Shown: in pieces, positions 31,899 to 40,000 of the stretch
How positions within the stretch are numbered: the first letter of the stretch is position 1
Layout: the number at the start of each line of letters is the position of its first letter
Assembly (NCBI GenBank): GCA_963800235.1
Contig: CAWDAD010000003.1
Coordinates: 310,001 to 374,000, forward strand
Length of the DNA: 64,000 nucleotides
Direction: 5' to 3'
Source: CAVVNP01 sp963800235
Lineage (GTDB): Bacteria > Actinomycetota > Acidimicrobiia > Acidimicrobiales > Iamiaceae
Notes under the pieces: generated by a model
Database searches by the model: none
What the model was told of the DNA's origin: nothing
What the model saw: only the letters and a program-made list of their open reading frames with translations
Translations under genes and position numbers: made by a program

Positions 31899-33404
31899 GT
31901 GCTGGTCAGGGGGACATCGGGCGTGGGCCGGCGGCCGCGTCGCGCCGGCCGCCCGGGCGCCTCGAGCCGCCCGCCGACGTGCTCACTGGGGCGACTGGCC
32001 GCGGTCGTCGCCCTCGTCGCGGTGGTGGCGCTGGTCGCGCCGCTCCCCCGGGCCTCGGCCGGCCCGGTGCCCGATCCGTCGGACCCCACCAAGCCGCTCA
32101 CGCCCACCGATCCGCAGCACCCGGGCGCCACCACGGCACCGGAGCTGGCCGGCGTGTCCGTCGACCCCCGTGCCACCGCCTCGGCCCAGGCCGGGCTCGA
32201 CCGGGCCAAGGGCGCGGTCGCCGACGCCCGGGCCGAGGAGGCGCGGCTGCAGCAGCAGCGCACCGACCTGGCCGGGCAGCGGCAGGCGGCGGCCGACGCA
32301 TCGGCCCGTGCCGACCGGGCGGTGGTCGACGCCAAGGTCGGGGTGATCTCCGCCCAGCAGGCCCAGACCGCCGCGCAGGAGGACCTCGACCGGGCCCGGG
32401 CCGCCGAGGCGGGCGCCCGCCGCGACGTCGAGGCGGCCCAAGCCCAGCTGCGGGCGGTGGCGGTCGTGAGCTACACCCACCAGGGCACCGAGACCATCGT
32501 CGACCTGCTCGAACCGGACTCGCCGACCCAGACCGGCAGCGCCCAGCGCAAGGCCATGACCCAGGCGGCCATCGACGCCCGGTACCGGTCGGTGCAGGAC
32601 CGCTTCCGCACGCTGCAGGACAAGGCCCGCCTCACCGCCGAGGCCGAGCAGCGGCTGCACGACGCCGACGCCGCCCTGGACCGGGCTCGGCGGGCCGAGG
32701 CCGACCGCGAGGCCGACGCCCGCGCCGCCGCCGGCCAGGTCGCCGACCTCGACGCCCGCATCGGCTCGACCGGGGACCAGATCACCCAGGCGGACACCAC
32801 CATCGCCCAGCGCCTCCTCGACCAGCAGACCGCCCAGCTGGCGCTGGCCGACGCCCGCGTCACGGCGCCGGTGGTGGGGGCCGACTTCGAGCTGGTGGCC
32901 CTCGACGCCTACTGGCGGTCGGCCCACCGCGCCTCCTGCAAGATCGACTGGTGGGCCATCGCCGCCATCGGCTACGTGGAGAGCAAGCACGGCACCGACG
33001 AGGGCAGCCGGCTCGACGCCACCGGCCGCACCACCAAGCGGATCGTGGGCATCCCGCTGACCGGTGCGAACGGCACCGCCCGCATCCCCGACAGCGACCA
33101 CGGGCTCATGGACGGCGACCCCACCTACGACCGGGCGGTGGGTCCGATGCAGTTCATCCCGTCGACGTTCAAGGCGTTCGGCGTGGACGGCGACGGGGAC
33201 GGCATCATCGACCCGAACGACATCTACGACGCCGCGGCGACGACCGCCAGGTACCTGTGCGTCGGCCGGCCCGACCTCACCGGCGACGCCGCCCTCCACG
33301 GCGCCTACCTCTCGTACAACCAGTCGGAGTTCTACGCCGCGTCGGTGCTGGCCCGGGCCCACCAGTACGAGCAGCTCGTGATCCCCCCGGTGCCGCCCGG
33401 CTGA
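31899..33404 (+). CDS. Secreted coiled-coil lytic murein transglycosylase
   Basis: About 501 residues: a signal peptide with hydrophobic core LAAVVALVAVVALVAPLP cut near ASA-GPV, a long Ala/Asp/Arg-rich coiled coil at about residues 85-320, and a C-terminal SLT/MltB-type domain with the catalytic Glu in IGYVESKHGTDEG, AVGPMQFIPSTFKAFG, and DPNDIYDAAATTARYLC. It cuts glycan strands of peptidoglycan; the coiled coil, as in EnvC or RipC-type proteins, may control access or bind a partner. GTG 31899 is chosen from the leaderless -10; GTG 31923, with AGGGGGA upstream, is the alternative. It is divergent from the FKBP lipoprotein. Confidence 0.88.
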   Translation: MLVRGTSGVGRRPRRAGRPGASSRPPTCSLGRLAAVVALVAVVALVAPLPRASAGPVPDPSDPTKPLTPTDPQHPGATTAPELAGVSVDPRATASAQAGLDRAKGAVADARAEEARLQQQRTDLAGQRQAAADASARADRAVVDAKVGVISAQQAQTAAQEDLDRARAAEAGARRDVEAAQAQLRAVAVVSYTHQGTETIVDLLEPDSPTQTGSAQRKAMTQAAIDARYRSVQDRFRTLQDKARLTAEAEQRLHDADAALDRARRAEADREADARAAAGQVADLDARIGSTGDQITQADTTIAQRLLDQQTAQLALADARVTAPVVGADFELVALDAYWRSAHRASCKIDWWAIAAIGYVESKHGTDEGSRLDATGRTTKRIVGIPLTGANGTARIPDSDHGLMDGDPTYDRAVGPMQFIPSTFKAFGVDGDGDGIIDPNDIYDAAATTARYLCVGRPDLTGDAALHGAYLSYNQSEFYAASVLARAHQYEQLVIPPVPPG

Positions 33405-33435
33405 TCGACCGGCCGGCGTCCGCCCACCGCGACGC

Positions 33436-34632
33436 TCAGCTGCGCGGGACGTCCTTCCACGGCAGGTCCTTGTCGGTGCGAGGCTCGCCCGGCAGCCCGA
33501 GCACCCGCTCGCCGAGGATGTTGCGCTGGATCTCGGAGGTCCCGCCCTCGATCGAGTTGGCCCGGGAGCGGAGGAACATCTTGCGGCTGGACCCCGGCGG
33601 CCCGACCAGGCCGAGCTGCTCGGCCCGGCGCATCGTGTAGTCGTAGCCGGCCAGCGCGTCGGCGCCGAGCAGGTCGACGCAGAGCTCGTAGATGCGCTCG
33701 TTGACCTCGGCGAACATCAGCTTGGCGATCGAGCCCTCGGGCCCCGGGTTGCCGGCCTTGCGGTTCTGGTTGGCGCGCATGTTGGTGAGGCGCAGCGCCT
33801 CGGCCTCGATCCAGGTGCGCACGAGGCGGTCGCGGGCCACCGGGGTCCGGACCAGCACCTCCTCGTTCCAGATGCGGACGGCCTCGGCGATGGCCCCCGA
33901 CCCCCGCGCCGGCGACCCGCCGCCACCGCCGATGGTGGTCCGCTCGTTCATCAGCGTGGTCATGGCGACCCGCCAGCCCTCGCCGACCTCGCCGATGCGG
34001 TCGCCGTCGGGGACCCGGACCTCGGTGAGGTACACCTCGTTGAACTCGGCCTCGCCGGTGATCTGCCGGAGCGGCCGGACCTCGACGCCCTCGGCGTGCA
34101 TGTCGAGCCCGAAGTAGGTGAGGCCCTTGTGCTTGGGGGCGTTGGGGTCGGTGCGGGTGACGAGCATCCCCCGGTCGGCGATGTGGGCGAGGGTGTTCCA
34201 GACCTTCTGGCCGGAGATCACCCACTCGTCGCCGTCACGCTCGGCCCGGCAGGCCAGGCCGGCCAGGTCGGACCCGGCCCCCGGCTCGCTGAAGAGCTGG
34301 CACCAGGCGTCCTCGCCGGTGAAGCTGCGGCGCAGCAGCCGCCCCTTCAGCTCGTCGGACCCGTGGGTGACCATGGTCGGCCCCGACATGGCCAGCGCGA
34401 AGAAGTGGCGCGAGCCGATCGGCTGCGCCCCGGCCCGGTGCAGCCGCTCCTCGACGACCCGCTGGAGGCTGGGCGGCACGTCGAGACCGCCCCACCCCTC
34501 GGGGAAGTGCACCCAGGCCAGGCCCTGGTCGAACTGGTGGCCGCGGAACTCGATCTGGTCCTCGGCGCGGGGGTCGTGCTCGTCGAGCAGCTGCTCCAGG
34601 CGCTCCTCGACCAACGAGATGGGATCAGCCAT
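33436..34632 (-). CDS. Acyl-CoA dehydrogenase (second locus)
   Basis: A 398-residue FAD-dependent dehydrogenase: LFSEPGAGSDLAGL (FAD/substrate region), WVISGQKVWNTLAH, ERTTIGGG, and the C-terminal RSRANSIEGGTSEIQRNILGERVLGLP, which is typical of the FadE subgroup acting on branched or steroid side-chain CoA esters. It is not part of an operon with other oxidation genes here. TAGCGT lies six bases before the ATG. Confidence 0.92.
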   Translation of the reverse strand: MADPISLVEERLEQLLDEHDPRAEDQIEFRGHQFDQGLAWVHFPEGWGGLDVPPSLQRVVEERLHRAGAQPIGSRHFFALAMSGPTMVTHGSDELKGRLLRRSFTGEDAWCQLFSEPGAGSDLAGLACRAERDGDEWVISGQKVWNTLAHIADRGMLVTRTDPNAPKHKGLTYFGLDMHAEGVEVRPLRQITGEAEFNEVYLTEVRVPDGDRIGEVGEGWRVAMTTLMNERTTIGGGGGSPARGSGAIAEAVRIWNEEVLVRTPVARDRLVRTWIEAEALRLTNMRANQNRKAGNPGPEGSIAKLMFAEVNERIYELCVDLLGADALAGYDYTMRRAEQLGLVGPPGSSRKMFLRSRANSIEGGTSEIQRNILGERVLGLPGEPRTDKDLPWKDVPRS

Positions 34633-34644
34633 GGCTGCACGCTA
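34633..34644 (-). promoter_or_regulatory. Leaderless -10 before the second acyl-CoA dehydrogenase
   Basis: TAGCGT on the minus strand (34644-34639) ends six bases before the ATG. Confidence 0.55.
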
Positions 34645-34648
34645 GGCG

Positions 34649-34679
34649 CGGCCCGACCCGGGCGCGCCGGGTCGGGCCG
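34649..34679. terminator. Strong hairpin after the secreted protease
   Basis: GGCCCGACCCGG (34650-34661) and CCGGGTCGGGCC (34667-34678) pair perfectly around a five-base loop, with one more C-G pair outside. It lies between the protease stop and the next gene on the same strand. Confidence 0.65.
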
Positions 34680-34691
34680 TGGCCCGCGGGG

Positions 34692-35615
34692 TCAGACGCC
34701 GAGGAAGTTCTGCAGCGTGCCGACGGGGTCGTCGACCGGGTGGTCGGTGTCGAGCGGCACCTGGTTCGGATCGAAGCCCTCGGTGCCGAGCACCAGCTGC
34801 ACACCGGCCAGGTCGCCGGTGGTGTGGGCGTGGAGGTAGGCGAGCTCGTGGTTCAGGTCGCTGACGTTGTTGACCACGCCGCCGGGGACGCCGACGCCGA
34901 GGGTGCTCAGGTCGCCGAGGGCCTTGCCGTCCTTGTCGAGGAACGCGCTGCCCGAGTCACCGGGCACGCCCGGGGTGACCGTGTCGACCACGTGGGTCCA
35001 GCCGTTGCCCTCGGTGCCGGTGCTGACGCCGACCTTCGGGCTGAGCAGGGTGACGCCGCCGCGGAGGGTGGAGTTGCCGTAGGAGTACACCTGGTCGAGG
35101 TTGGTGGTGCCGGTGGTGTTGAGGCCGACCGGACCGCCCCAGTGGGGGATCGACGGGTTGACCGAGGCCACGTCGGCGGGGTCGAGCTGCACCAGGGCCA
35201 GGTCGTTGTAGGCGCAGGCGTCGGGATCGGTCTCGTGCACCGCCTGCATGGTCAGCCACGAGTTGTAGACGAGGGTGCCGGGCTCGGAGGCGCCGAGGAT
35301 GGTGACCTTGGTGCCGAGCGGCAGCGAGCCGGACGTGCAGCCGTTGGTGTCGGTGCTCGACCCGGTGCCCGAGCAGTGGGCGGCCTGGCCGATGTAGGTG
35401 TTGGTGCCGTCGGTGAAGACGAAGTTGGCCGTGCACTGGGCGCCCTCGGTGAAGGTCTGGACGCCTGGATGGACCGTAGCGGTGCTGGCCGGGGCGTAGC
35501 TGCCGGCGGCGTCGACCGGTGGTCCGCCGGCCGCCAGCAGGCCGAGCAGGCCCAGCACCAGGGCGGCGAGGACCGCCACCTTCCTCGTCGTCGACCGCAG
35601 TGCGGCGCAGCTCAC
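34692..35615 (-). CDS. Secreted trypsin-like serine protease
   Basis: A 307-residue chymotrypsin-fold protease. A signal peptide (KVAVLAALVLGLLGLLAAGG) is followed by catalytic His in GQAAHC, Asp in YNDLALVQL and Ser in GVPGDSGSAF. Cysteine pairs probably make disulfides outside the cell. The GTG at 35615 follows GGGAGATCCGAC and places the signal peptide at the N-terminus; an upstream start at 35729 would not. A strong hairpin ends the gene. Targets are unknown. Confidence 0.9.
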   Translation of the reverse strand: MSCAALRSTTRKVAVLAALVLGLLGLLAAGGPPVDAAGSYAPASTATVHPGVQTFTEGAQCTANFVFTDGTNTYIGQAAHCSGTGSSTDTNGCTSGSLPLGTKVTILGASEPGTLVYNSWLTMQAVHETDPDACAYNDLALVQLDPADVASVNPSIPHWGGPVGLNTTGTTNLDQVYSYGNSTLRGGVTLLSPKVGVSTGTEGNGWTHVVDTVTPGVPGDSGSAFLDKDGKALGDLSTLGVGVPGGVVNNVSDLNHELAYLHAHTTGDLAGVQLVLGTEGFDPNQVPLDTDHPVDDPVGTLQNFLGV

Positions 35616-35719
35616 GTCGGATCTCCCGTCTGTTCGGTTGGTCGGCTGGTCCGATCGCGGGAGTCGACGCGGAGCGGCGGCCGACCCCCGGCCATCCGGG
35701 CGCCTGTACCCGGACGTGA

Positions 35720-35743
35720 CGGGGCTCACACCCCGGATGTCAC
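35720..35743. terminator. Inverted repeat between the nuclease and protease genes
   Basis: CGGGG (35720-35724) and CCCCG (35731-35735) enclose six bases, within an outer GTGAC/GTCAC pair (35716-35720 and 35739-35743). It may end the nuclease transcript or act in the protease leader. Confidence 0.35.
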
Positions 35744-35786
35744 GAACGGGACGGATCGGGCCGGCTCGACACCGGACCCCGCCGCC

Positions 35787-36557
35787 TCAGCAGCCGGCCA
35801 GCACCCGGGCCAGCGCGTCGTGCTCGGTGGGGGTGACGCTCAGCCCCCACCGGGCCTTGACCTCGATCCAGTCGGCGACGTAGGGGCAGCGCGCCGCCGG
35901 GTCGGGGGGCAGCCAGTGGTCCGGGGCCTTGTCGCCCTTCGACTCGTTGGTGCGCCCCGTCACCGCGATCAGCGTCGCCGGGTCGGTGAGGTCGTTGGCG
36001 AACTGCTCGCGCCGGATCGCGGTCCAGTCCGACGCCCCCGACCCCCAGGCGTCGCCGAGGGGCACGAGGTGGTCGATCTGGAGGTCGGCCGGATCGGTGG
36101 TGGTGACGCCGTCGTACCGCGAGGTCCACCGACCCGAGAGCACCTTGCAGCGAGGGCCGAGCACGGCCGGGGTGAGCGACTCCGCGATCAGCACCCGCTC
36201 CCGGGTGTTGCAGCCCGACGCCCGGTCGTAGTCCCAGCCGTCGCCGAAGGCCTTCCGCCGGTACGGCGGGAGGGCGCGGTCGACCAGCGCGACGCGGAGG
36301 CGCCCGAGCAGCCTCCGCACCACCTCGGCCGGGCCGACCGACGCCGTCGGCGGTGCCGTCCGGTCGGCGGTGGGCGGGGACGGGTCGGTCCCCGGGGCGG
36401 TCGGCAACCCGGGCGAGCCACCCGTCCCGCCGCCGGGCACGACGACCGTGGTCCGGCCGACGGGTGACGAGCCGGGCGCGCCGGTCGACCCCGTCGACGA
36501 CGAGCACGACGCCGCCAGGACCACGGCGGCGACCAACGCCACCACCCGTGCCGCCAC
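35787..36557 (-). CDS. Secreted lipoprotein with an HNH-type nuclease domain
   Basis: A 256-residue protein. The N-terminus has a hydrophobic stretch with a lipobox (VLAASC), then a Ser/Thr/Pro/Gly linker and a DUF1524/GmrSD-C-like HNH domain with catalytic motif LQIDHLVPLGDAWGSGA, RREQFANDLTDPATLIAV and NESKGDKAPDHWLPP. Secreted proteins of this type occur widely in Actinobacteria and probably degrade extracellular DNA for nutrients. The start GTG at 36557 has no clear ribosome site. Confidence 0.82.
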   Translation of the reverse strand: MAARVVALVAAVVLAASCSSSTGSTGAPGSSPVGRTTVVVPGGGTGGSPGLPTAPGTDPSPPTADRTAPPTASVGPAEVVRRLLGRLRVALVDRALPPYRRKAFGDGWDYDRASGCNTRERVLIAESLTPAVLGPRCKVLSGRWTSRYDGVTTTDPADLQIDHLVPLGDAWGSGASDWTAIRREQFANDLTDPATLIAVTGRTNESKGDKAPDHWLPPDPAARCPYVADWIEVKARWGLSVTPTEHDALARVLAGC

Positions 36558-36623
36558 CGGGGTGGCGGCGCGCCGCCCCGCGCGCCCTGTGGGCCGCCTG
36601 GCCGCGTCATCGCACCACCGTGG

Positions 36624-37706
36624 TCAGGCGAGGAGGTCCTCGGCCCCGAGGTCGAGGGCGTGGCGACCGGCGTGCTCGGCCATGACCGTGAACATGGCGT
36701 CGCCGCGCTCGGTGCGCTGCACCACCTGGGAGGCGAAGATGGCCATCAGCAGCCCGCCGAAGGCCCCCCGGCGGTACCCCCTCCAGCAGTCGTCCCACGA
36801 CTGGTCGACCCCGGCGGCCCGGAGGCGGTCGTGGTACTCGCGCACCAGCTCGTCCTCGTGGGCGGCGCGGACGTCGGGGCGCAGGCTCCCGCCGAGGAAG
36901 TAGGCGACGTCACCCACCGCCGCGCCGACCCCGACGGTCTGCCAGTCGACGACCCCGACCCGTGGGCCGCCGAAGAGGAGGTTGTCGAGCCGGAAGTCGC
37001 CGTGGGTCACCGTCGTGGGTCCGTGCCAGCCGAGCAGGTAGTCCTCGGACCGGGGCACGAACCGCTCGGCCAGGCTCATCACCTCGGGGCTGACGGTGGC
37101 GGTGAAGGTGTCGATGAAGCCCGGCAGCAGGGCGGCCAGGAGCGCGGCGAGCATCTGGGCCCGCTCGGGCGTCACCCCGTCGAGCCAGGGCAGGTCGAGC
37201 AACGTCGCATCACCCCAGCGGGGGGCGTGCAGGGCCACCAGCTCCCGCAGGGCGGACGCCGCCTGGTCCACGCTGCACCCGCCCAGCTGGTCGCCCTGCT
37301 CGGCCGGCGCCAGGTCCTCGAGCAGCACGACGTAGTCGTCGGTCTCGGGCGCCCAGCGGGTGCACCAGCACGCCGGGGCCCGGACATCGACGGTCGGCGC
37401 CACGTCGCGGTAGAAGCCGGCCTCGATCTCGTAGGTCCGCACCGCGGTCGCCGCCGCCCGGCTGGCCGGGTCGGGCGAGGGGACCTTGGCGATCACCGCC
37501 GACGGTCCGGCCCCGGCCGGCTCCCAGGTGAGCGAGAGCCGTCGGGTCTCCGCGACCTGACCGGTGCCGACCGGCCGGCTGGCCACGTCGACCACCTCGG
37601 CGCGGCCTGCGGCGTCGGCCAGGGCCTCGGTGAGCCAGGCCGCGGTCAGGTCGGCGGCGCCGCGGGGCACGCCGCCCGGCGCAACCGGCTGGTGGTCCTC
37701 CTCCAT
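36624..37706 (-). CDS. Aminoglycoside phosphotransferase-fold kinase
   Basis: A 360-residue protein with the APH/choline-kinase fold: VIAKVPSPDP (ATP-binding Lys), YVVLLEDLAPAEQGD hinge, catalytic loop VTHGDFRLDNLLF and metal-binding VGVVDWQTVGVG. Members phosphorylate small alcohols or acyl-CoA-linked substrates; proteins of this subgroup in Actinobacteria are often beside acyl-CoA enzymes but no substrate is proven. TAGGCT lies nine bases before the ATG. It is not evidence of drug resistance. Confidence 0.85.
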   Translation of the reverse strand: MEEDHQPVAPGGVPRGAADLTAAWLTEALADAAGRAEVVDVASRPVGTGQVAETRRLSLTWEPAGAGPSAVIAKVPSPDPASRAAATAVRTYEIEAGFYRDVAPTVDVRAPACWCTRWAPETDDYVVLLEDLAPAEQGDQLGGCSVDQAASALRELVALHAPRWGDATLLDLPWLDGVTPERAQMLAALLAALLPGFIDTFTATVSPEVMSLAERFVPRSEDYLLGWHGPTTVTHGDFRLDNLLFGGPRVGVVDWQTVGVGAAVGDVAYFLGGSLRPDVRAAHEDELVREYHDRLRAAGVDQSWDDCWRGYRRGAFGGLLMAIFASQVVQRTERGDAMFTVMAEHAGRHALDLGAEDLLA

Positions 37707-37721
37707 CGCCGGGCGAGCCTA
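37707..37721 (-). promoter_or_regulatory. Leaderless -10 before the APH-fold kinase
   Basis: TAGGCT on the minus strand (37721-37716) ends nine bases before the ATG. Confidence 0.4.
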
Positions 37722-37825
37722 CGAACCGGACGGCCGGCGCGCCCGGACCGCGGCGCCCGCGGCACGGACGTCGGGGCGCGGCCGCGGACCGGCCGGCGGC
37801 CCGGTCGGGCGCAGGCGGTCCGGCG

Positions 37826-38044
37826 TCAGCGGTCGGTGGGCTCGGCCGGCGGGACGGGAGGGACGGCGTCGGCCGGCGGGGCCGGGGACGGCTCGTCTCG
37901 CATGGCCTTGTCGAGCTCGCTCTTGGCCTCGCCCAGCGAGCGGGCGAGCTGGGGCAGCTTGGCGCCCCCGAACAGCACGAGGCAGATGACCAGCACGATC
38001 ACCAGGTCGGGGCCTTCGAGGAACGCCGTGGTCAGCGGTTGCAC
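37826..38044 (-). CDS. tatA: Twin-arginine translocase subunit TatA/E
   Basis: A 72-residue protein: a single membrane helix (PDLVIVLVICLVLFGG), the hinge AKLPQLARSLGEAKSELDKAM amphipathic helix, and a Pro-rich tail. TatA oligomers form the pore for folded proteins with a Tat signal. The GTG at 38044 is preferred; the frame extends to 38092 but the added residues are Arg/Gly-rich and overlap the promoter region of the next gene. TatB and TatC are not in view. Confidence 0.85.
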   Translation of the reverse strand: MQPLTTAFLEGPDLVIVLVICLVLFGGAKLPQLARSLGEAKSELDKAMRDEPSPAPPADAVPPVPPAEPTDR

Positions 38045-38096
38045 GTTCCCAGTGTCACCCCGGCGGGACCGAGGAGGACCTCCGTTTGCCAACTCC

Positions 38097-38109
38097 TAAC
38101 GTTCGGACC
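38097..38109 (+). promoter_or_regulatory. Leaderless -10 before the enoyl-CoA hydratase
   Basis: TAACGT (38097-38102) ends seven bases before the ATG, which decides this start over one at 38086. Confidence 0.5.
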
Positions 38110-38868
38110 ATGGCTGCCCTCCAGATCGCTGACGACGGGCCCGTCACCCGCATCGTCCTCGACCGCCCCGACCGGCGGAACGCGCTCTCGCTCGAGCTGA
38201 TGCGCGAGCTGACCGGGGCGCTCCGCTCGGCGGCGGGGCAGGTGGTGGTGCTGGCCGCCAACGGGCCCTGCTTCTCGTCGGGCCACGACCTCACCGAGCT
38301 GGCCTGCACCGACGCCGCCGCGGCGACCGAGCTGTTCGGGGCCTGCACCGAGCTGATGGAGACGGTGCAGTCGATCGACCAGCCGGTGATCGCCGAGGTC
38401 CACGGCGTGGCCACCGCCGCCGGGTGCCAGCTGGTGGCCTCCTGCGACCTGGCAGTGGCGGAGCGCGGCGCACGCTTCGGCACCCCGGGGGTGCGCATCG
38501 GGCTGTTCTGCTCGACGCCGATGGTGCCGCTGTCGCGGGCGGTCGGCCCCAAGCGGGCGATGCAGATGCTGCTGACCGGCGACCTGATCGACGCAGCCAC
38601 GGCGGCGGAGTGGGGCCTGGTGAACACGGTGGTCGAACCGGACGCGCTGACCGACGCCGCCCGGTCGCTGGCCGGGCGGATCGCGGAGGCCAGCCCGCTG
38701 ACCGTCGCCTTCGGCAAGCGCACGTTCCACCGACAGATCGACCTCGACCAGCGGCAGGCCTACGACCTGGCGGCGGCGACCATGGTCGCCAACGTCGTCA
38801 CCGACGACGCCCGCGAGGGCATCAGCGCCTTCCTCGAGAAGCGCACGCCGTCGTGGACCGGCACCTGA
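38110..38868 (+). CDS. Enoyl-CoA hydratase/isomerase
   Basis: A 252-residue crotonase-fold enzyme. The CoA-binding and oxyanion-hole elements are IVLDRPDRRNALS and ANGPCFSSGHDLTEL; the second catalytic region is EVHGVATAAGCQLVASCDLA and FGTPGVRIGLFCSTP. A Gly-Cys pair replaces the usual catalytic Glu motif here, resembling enoyl-CoA hydratase-domain (ECHDC3-like) proteins, so hydratase activity is not certain. It is divergent from tatA. Confidence 0.85.
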   Translation: MAALQIADDGPVTRIVLDRPDRRNALSLELMRELTGALRSAAGQVVVLAANGPCFSSGHDLTELACTDAAAATELFGACTELMETVQSIDQPVIAEVHGVATAAGCQLVASCDLAVAERGARFGTPGVRIGLFCSTPMVPLSRAVGPKRAMQMLLTGDLIDAATAAEWGLVNTVVEPDALTDAARSLAGRIAEASPLTVAFGKRTFHRQIDLDQRQAYDLAAATMVANVVTDDAREGISAFLEKRTPSWTGT

Positions 38869-38878
38869 CCCCGACGTC

Positions 38879-38924
38879 GGTCCCGGCCCCGGCCACGACC
38901 CTCGGCGCTGGGTCGGCCGGGACC
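38879..38924. terminator. Inverted repeat between convergent genes
   Basis: GGTCCCGGCC (38879-38888) and GGCCGGGACC (38915-38924) pair perfectly; an inner CGACCC/GGGTCG pair is also possible. It lies between the enoyl-CoA hydratase and the PAP2 gene and may act in both directions. Confidence 0.5.
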
Positions 38925-38941
38925 CCCGGTCGGCTGCGGAC

Positions 38942-39910
38942 CTAGGTCGGCTGGGCGACCGGACGAGGGTGACCCGGGGCCGCCGGTTCGTCGGCCCCGT
39001 CCGGAGCCGGGTCGTCCGCCGCTGGGTCGTCCGCCGCTGGGTCGTCCGCCGCGGTGCGGTCGGGATCGGCTGCGTCGTCGGCGTCGGGGACCGCCGGTCC
39101 GCCGGCACCGTCGTGCCGCCGTCGGCGGCGGAGGCGGGCGACCGCGGCCCGCACGCCCCCGTCGATCAGCCAGGCCACGCCGAGCAGCGCCACCGCCACG
39201 ATGCCGTCCATCCACCAGTGGTTGCCGGTGGCGCTCACCACGAAGATGGTCAGGGGCAGGTGCAGGGCGACGAGCCACCGCCACCGGCTCCGGGTGCTCA
39301 CGAACACCCCGATGCTGACCACCGCCGCCCACCCGACGTGGATCGACGGCATGGCCGCGTACTGGTCGGAGATGCCGGTGCCGACCGGCCCGTAGACGGA
39401 CTGGCCGTAGCGGGCGCCGAGGTCGAAGAAGCCGAGGCCGGGCAGGAGCCGGGGCGGCGCCACCCGCACGTAGCGGATGACGAGGCAGAAGGCGGTGAGG
39501 ATGGCGAGCGCGTTGCGCCACCGCCCGTACCGGTCGCGGTGGCGGACGAACAGCCACAGCAGGAACAGCAGCAGCACCGGCACGTGGAGGGTCGCGTAGT
39601 AGACGTTGGTCGCCTCCGACAGCAGGCGGTGCGGGGCGATCCAGTTCTCGACGGCCAGCTCGCTCGGCAGGTGGAGCCAGCGCTCGAGGTGGTAGATCTG
39701 CCGACCCCGCCGCTCGGCACCGGCGTCCTGGGCCAGCGGCAGCTCGTGGGCGAACTGCCACAGCGCGTAGAGCGCCGAGACGAGCGACATCTCCCCCGTC
39801 AGGGCCGACACGAAGCCGACCACCCGCCCCTCGCGCCGCCGGGTGACCAGCGCGACGGCGAGCAGTACGACGGCGGCGATCGCGCCCTGGTGCCAGGTGG
39901 GCCAGTCCAA
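38942..39910 (-). CDS. PAP2-superfamily membrane phosphatase or transferase
   Basis: About 322 residues with six or so helices and the PAP2 active-site pieces: a first conserved stretch near RYVRVAPPRLLPG, AAMPSIHVGWAAVVS (SxHxG motif) and NHWWMDGIVAV (final His-Asp). This spacing matches the inositol-phosphorylceramide synthase-like (AUR1) subgroup that transfers or removes lipid phosphate head groups outside the membrane. The likely start is TTG 39910 (LDWPTWHQGAI). The C-terminus is a long Asp/Ala/Pro tail with three AADDP repeats. Confidence 0.78.
   Translation of the reverse strand: MDWPTWHQGAIAAVVLLAVALVTRRREGRVVGFVSALTGEMSLVSALYALWQFAHELPLAQDAGAERRGRQIYHLERWLHLPSELAVENWIAPHRLLSEATNVYYATLHVPVLLLFLLWLFVRHRDRYGRWRNALAILTAFCLVIRYVRVAPPRLLPGLGFFDLGARYGQSVYGPVGTGISDQYAAMPSIHVGWAAVVSIGVFVSTRSRWRWLVALHLPLTIFVVSATGNHWWMDGIVAVALLGVAWLIDGGVRAAVARLRRRRRHDGAGGPAVPDADDAADPDRTAADDPAADDPAADDPAPDGADEPAAPGHPRPVAQPT
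39011..39055. repeat. 15-bp tandem repeat, three copies
   Basis: GTCGTCCGCCGCTGG twice and a third copy with two changes encode DDPAA-type repeats in the PAP2 protein tail. Confidence 0.92.
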
Positions 39911-40000
39911 GGCGGCCAGCCTGCCAACGTCCCGGGTCGGCGGGCAACGCCCGGCGAGCGACCGGGTACCGTCGCCGGCACCGCGGACAAGGAGCGACCC

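Noticed and set aside
36624..37706. Aminoglycoside resistance gene
   Set aside because: Only the fold is shared; the protein is of the widespread small-substrate kinase type with no resistance context.
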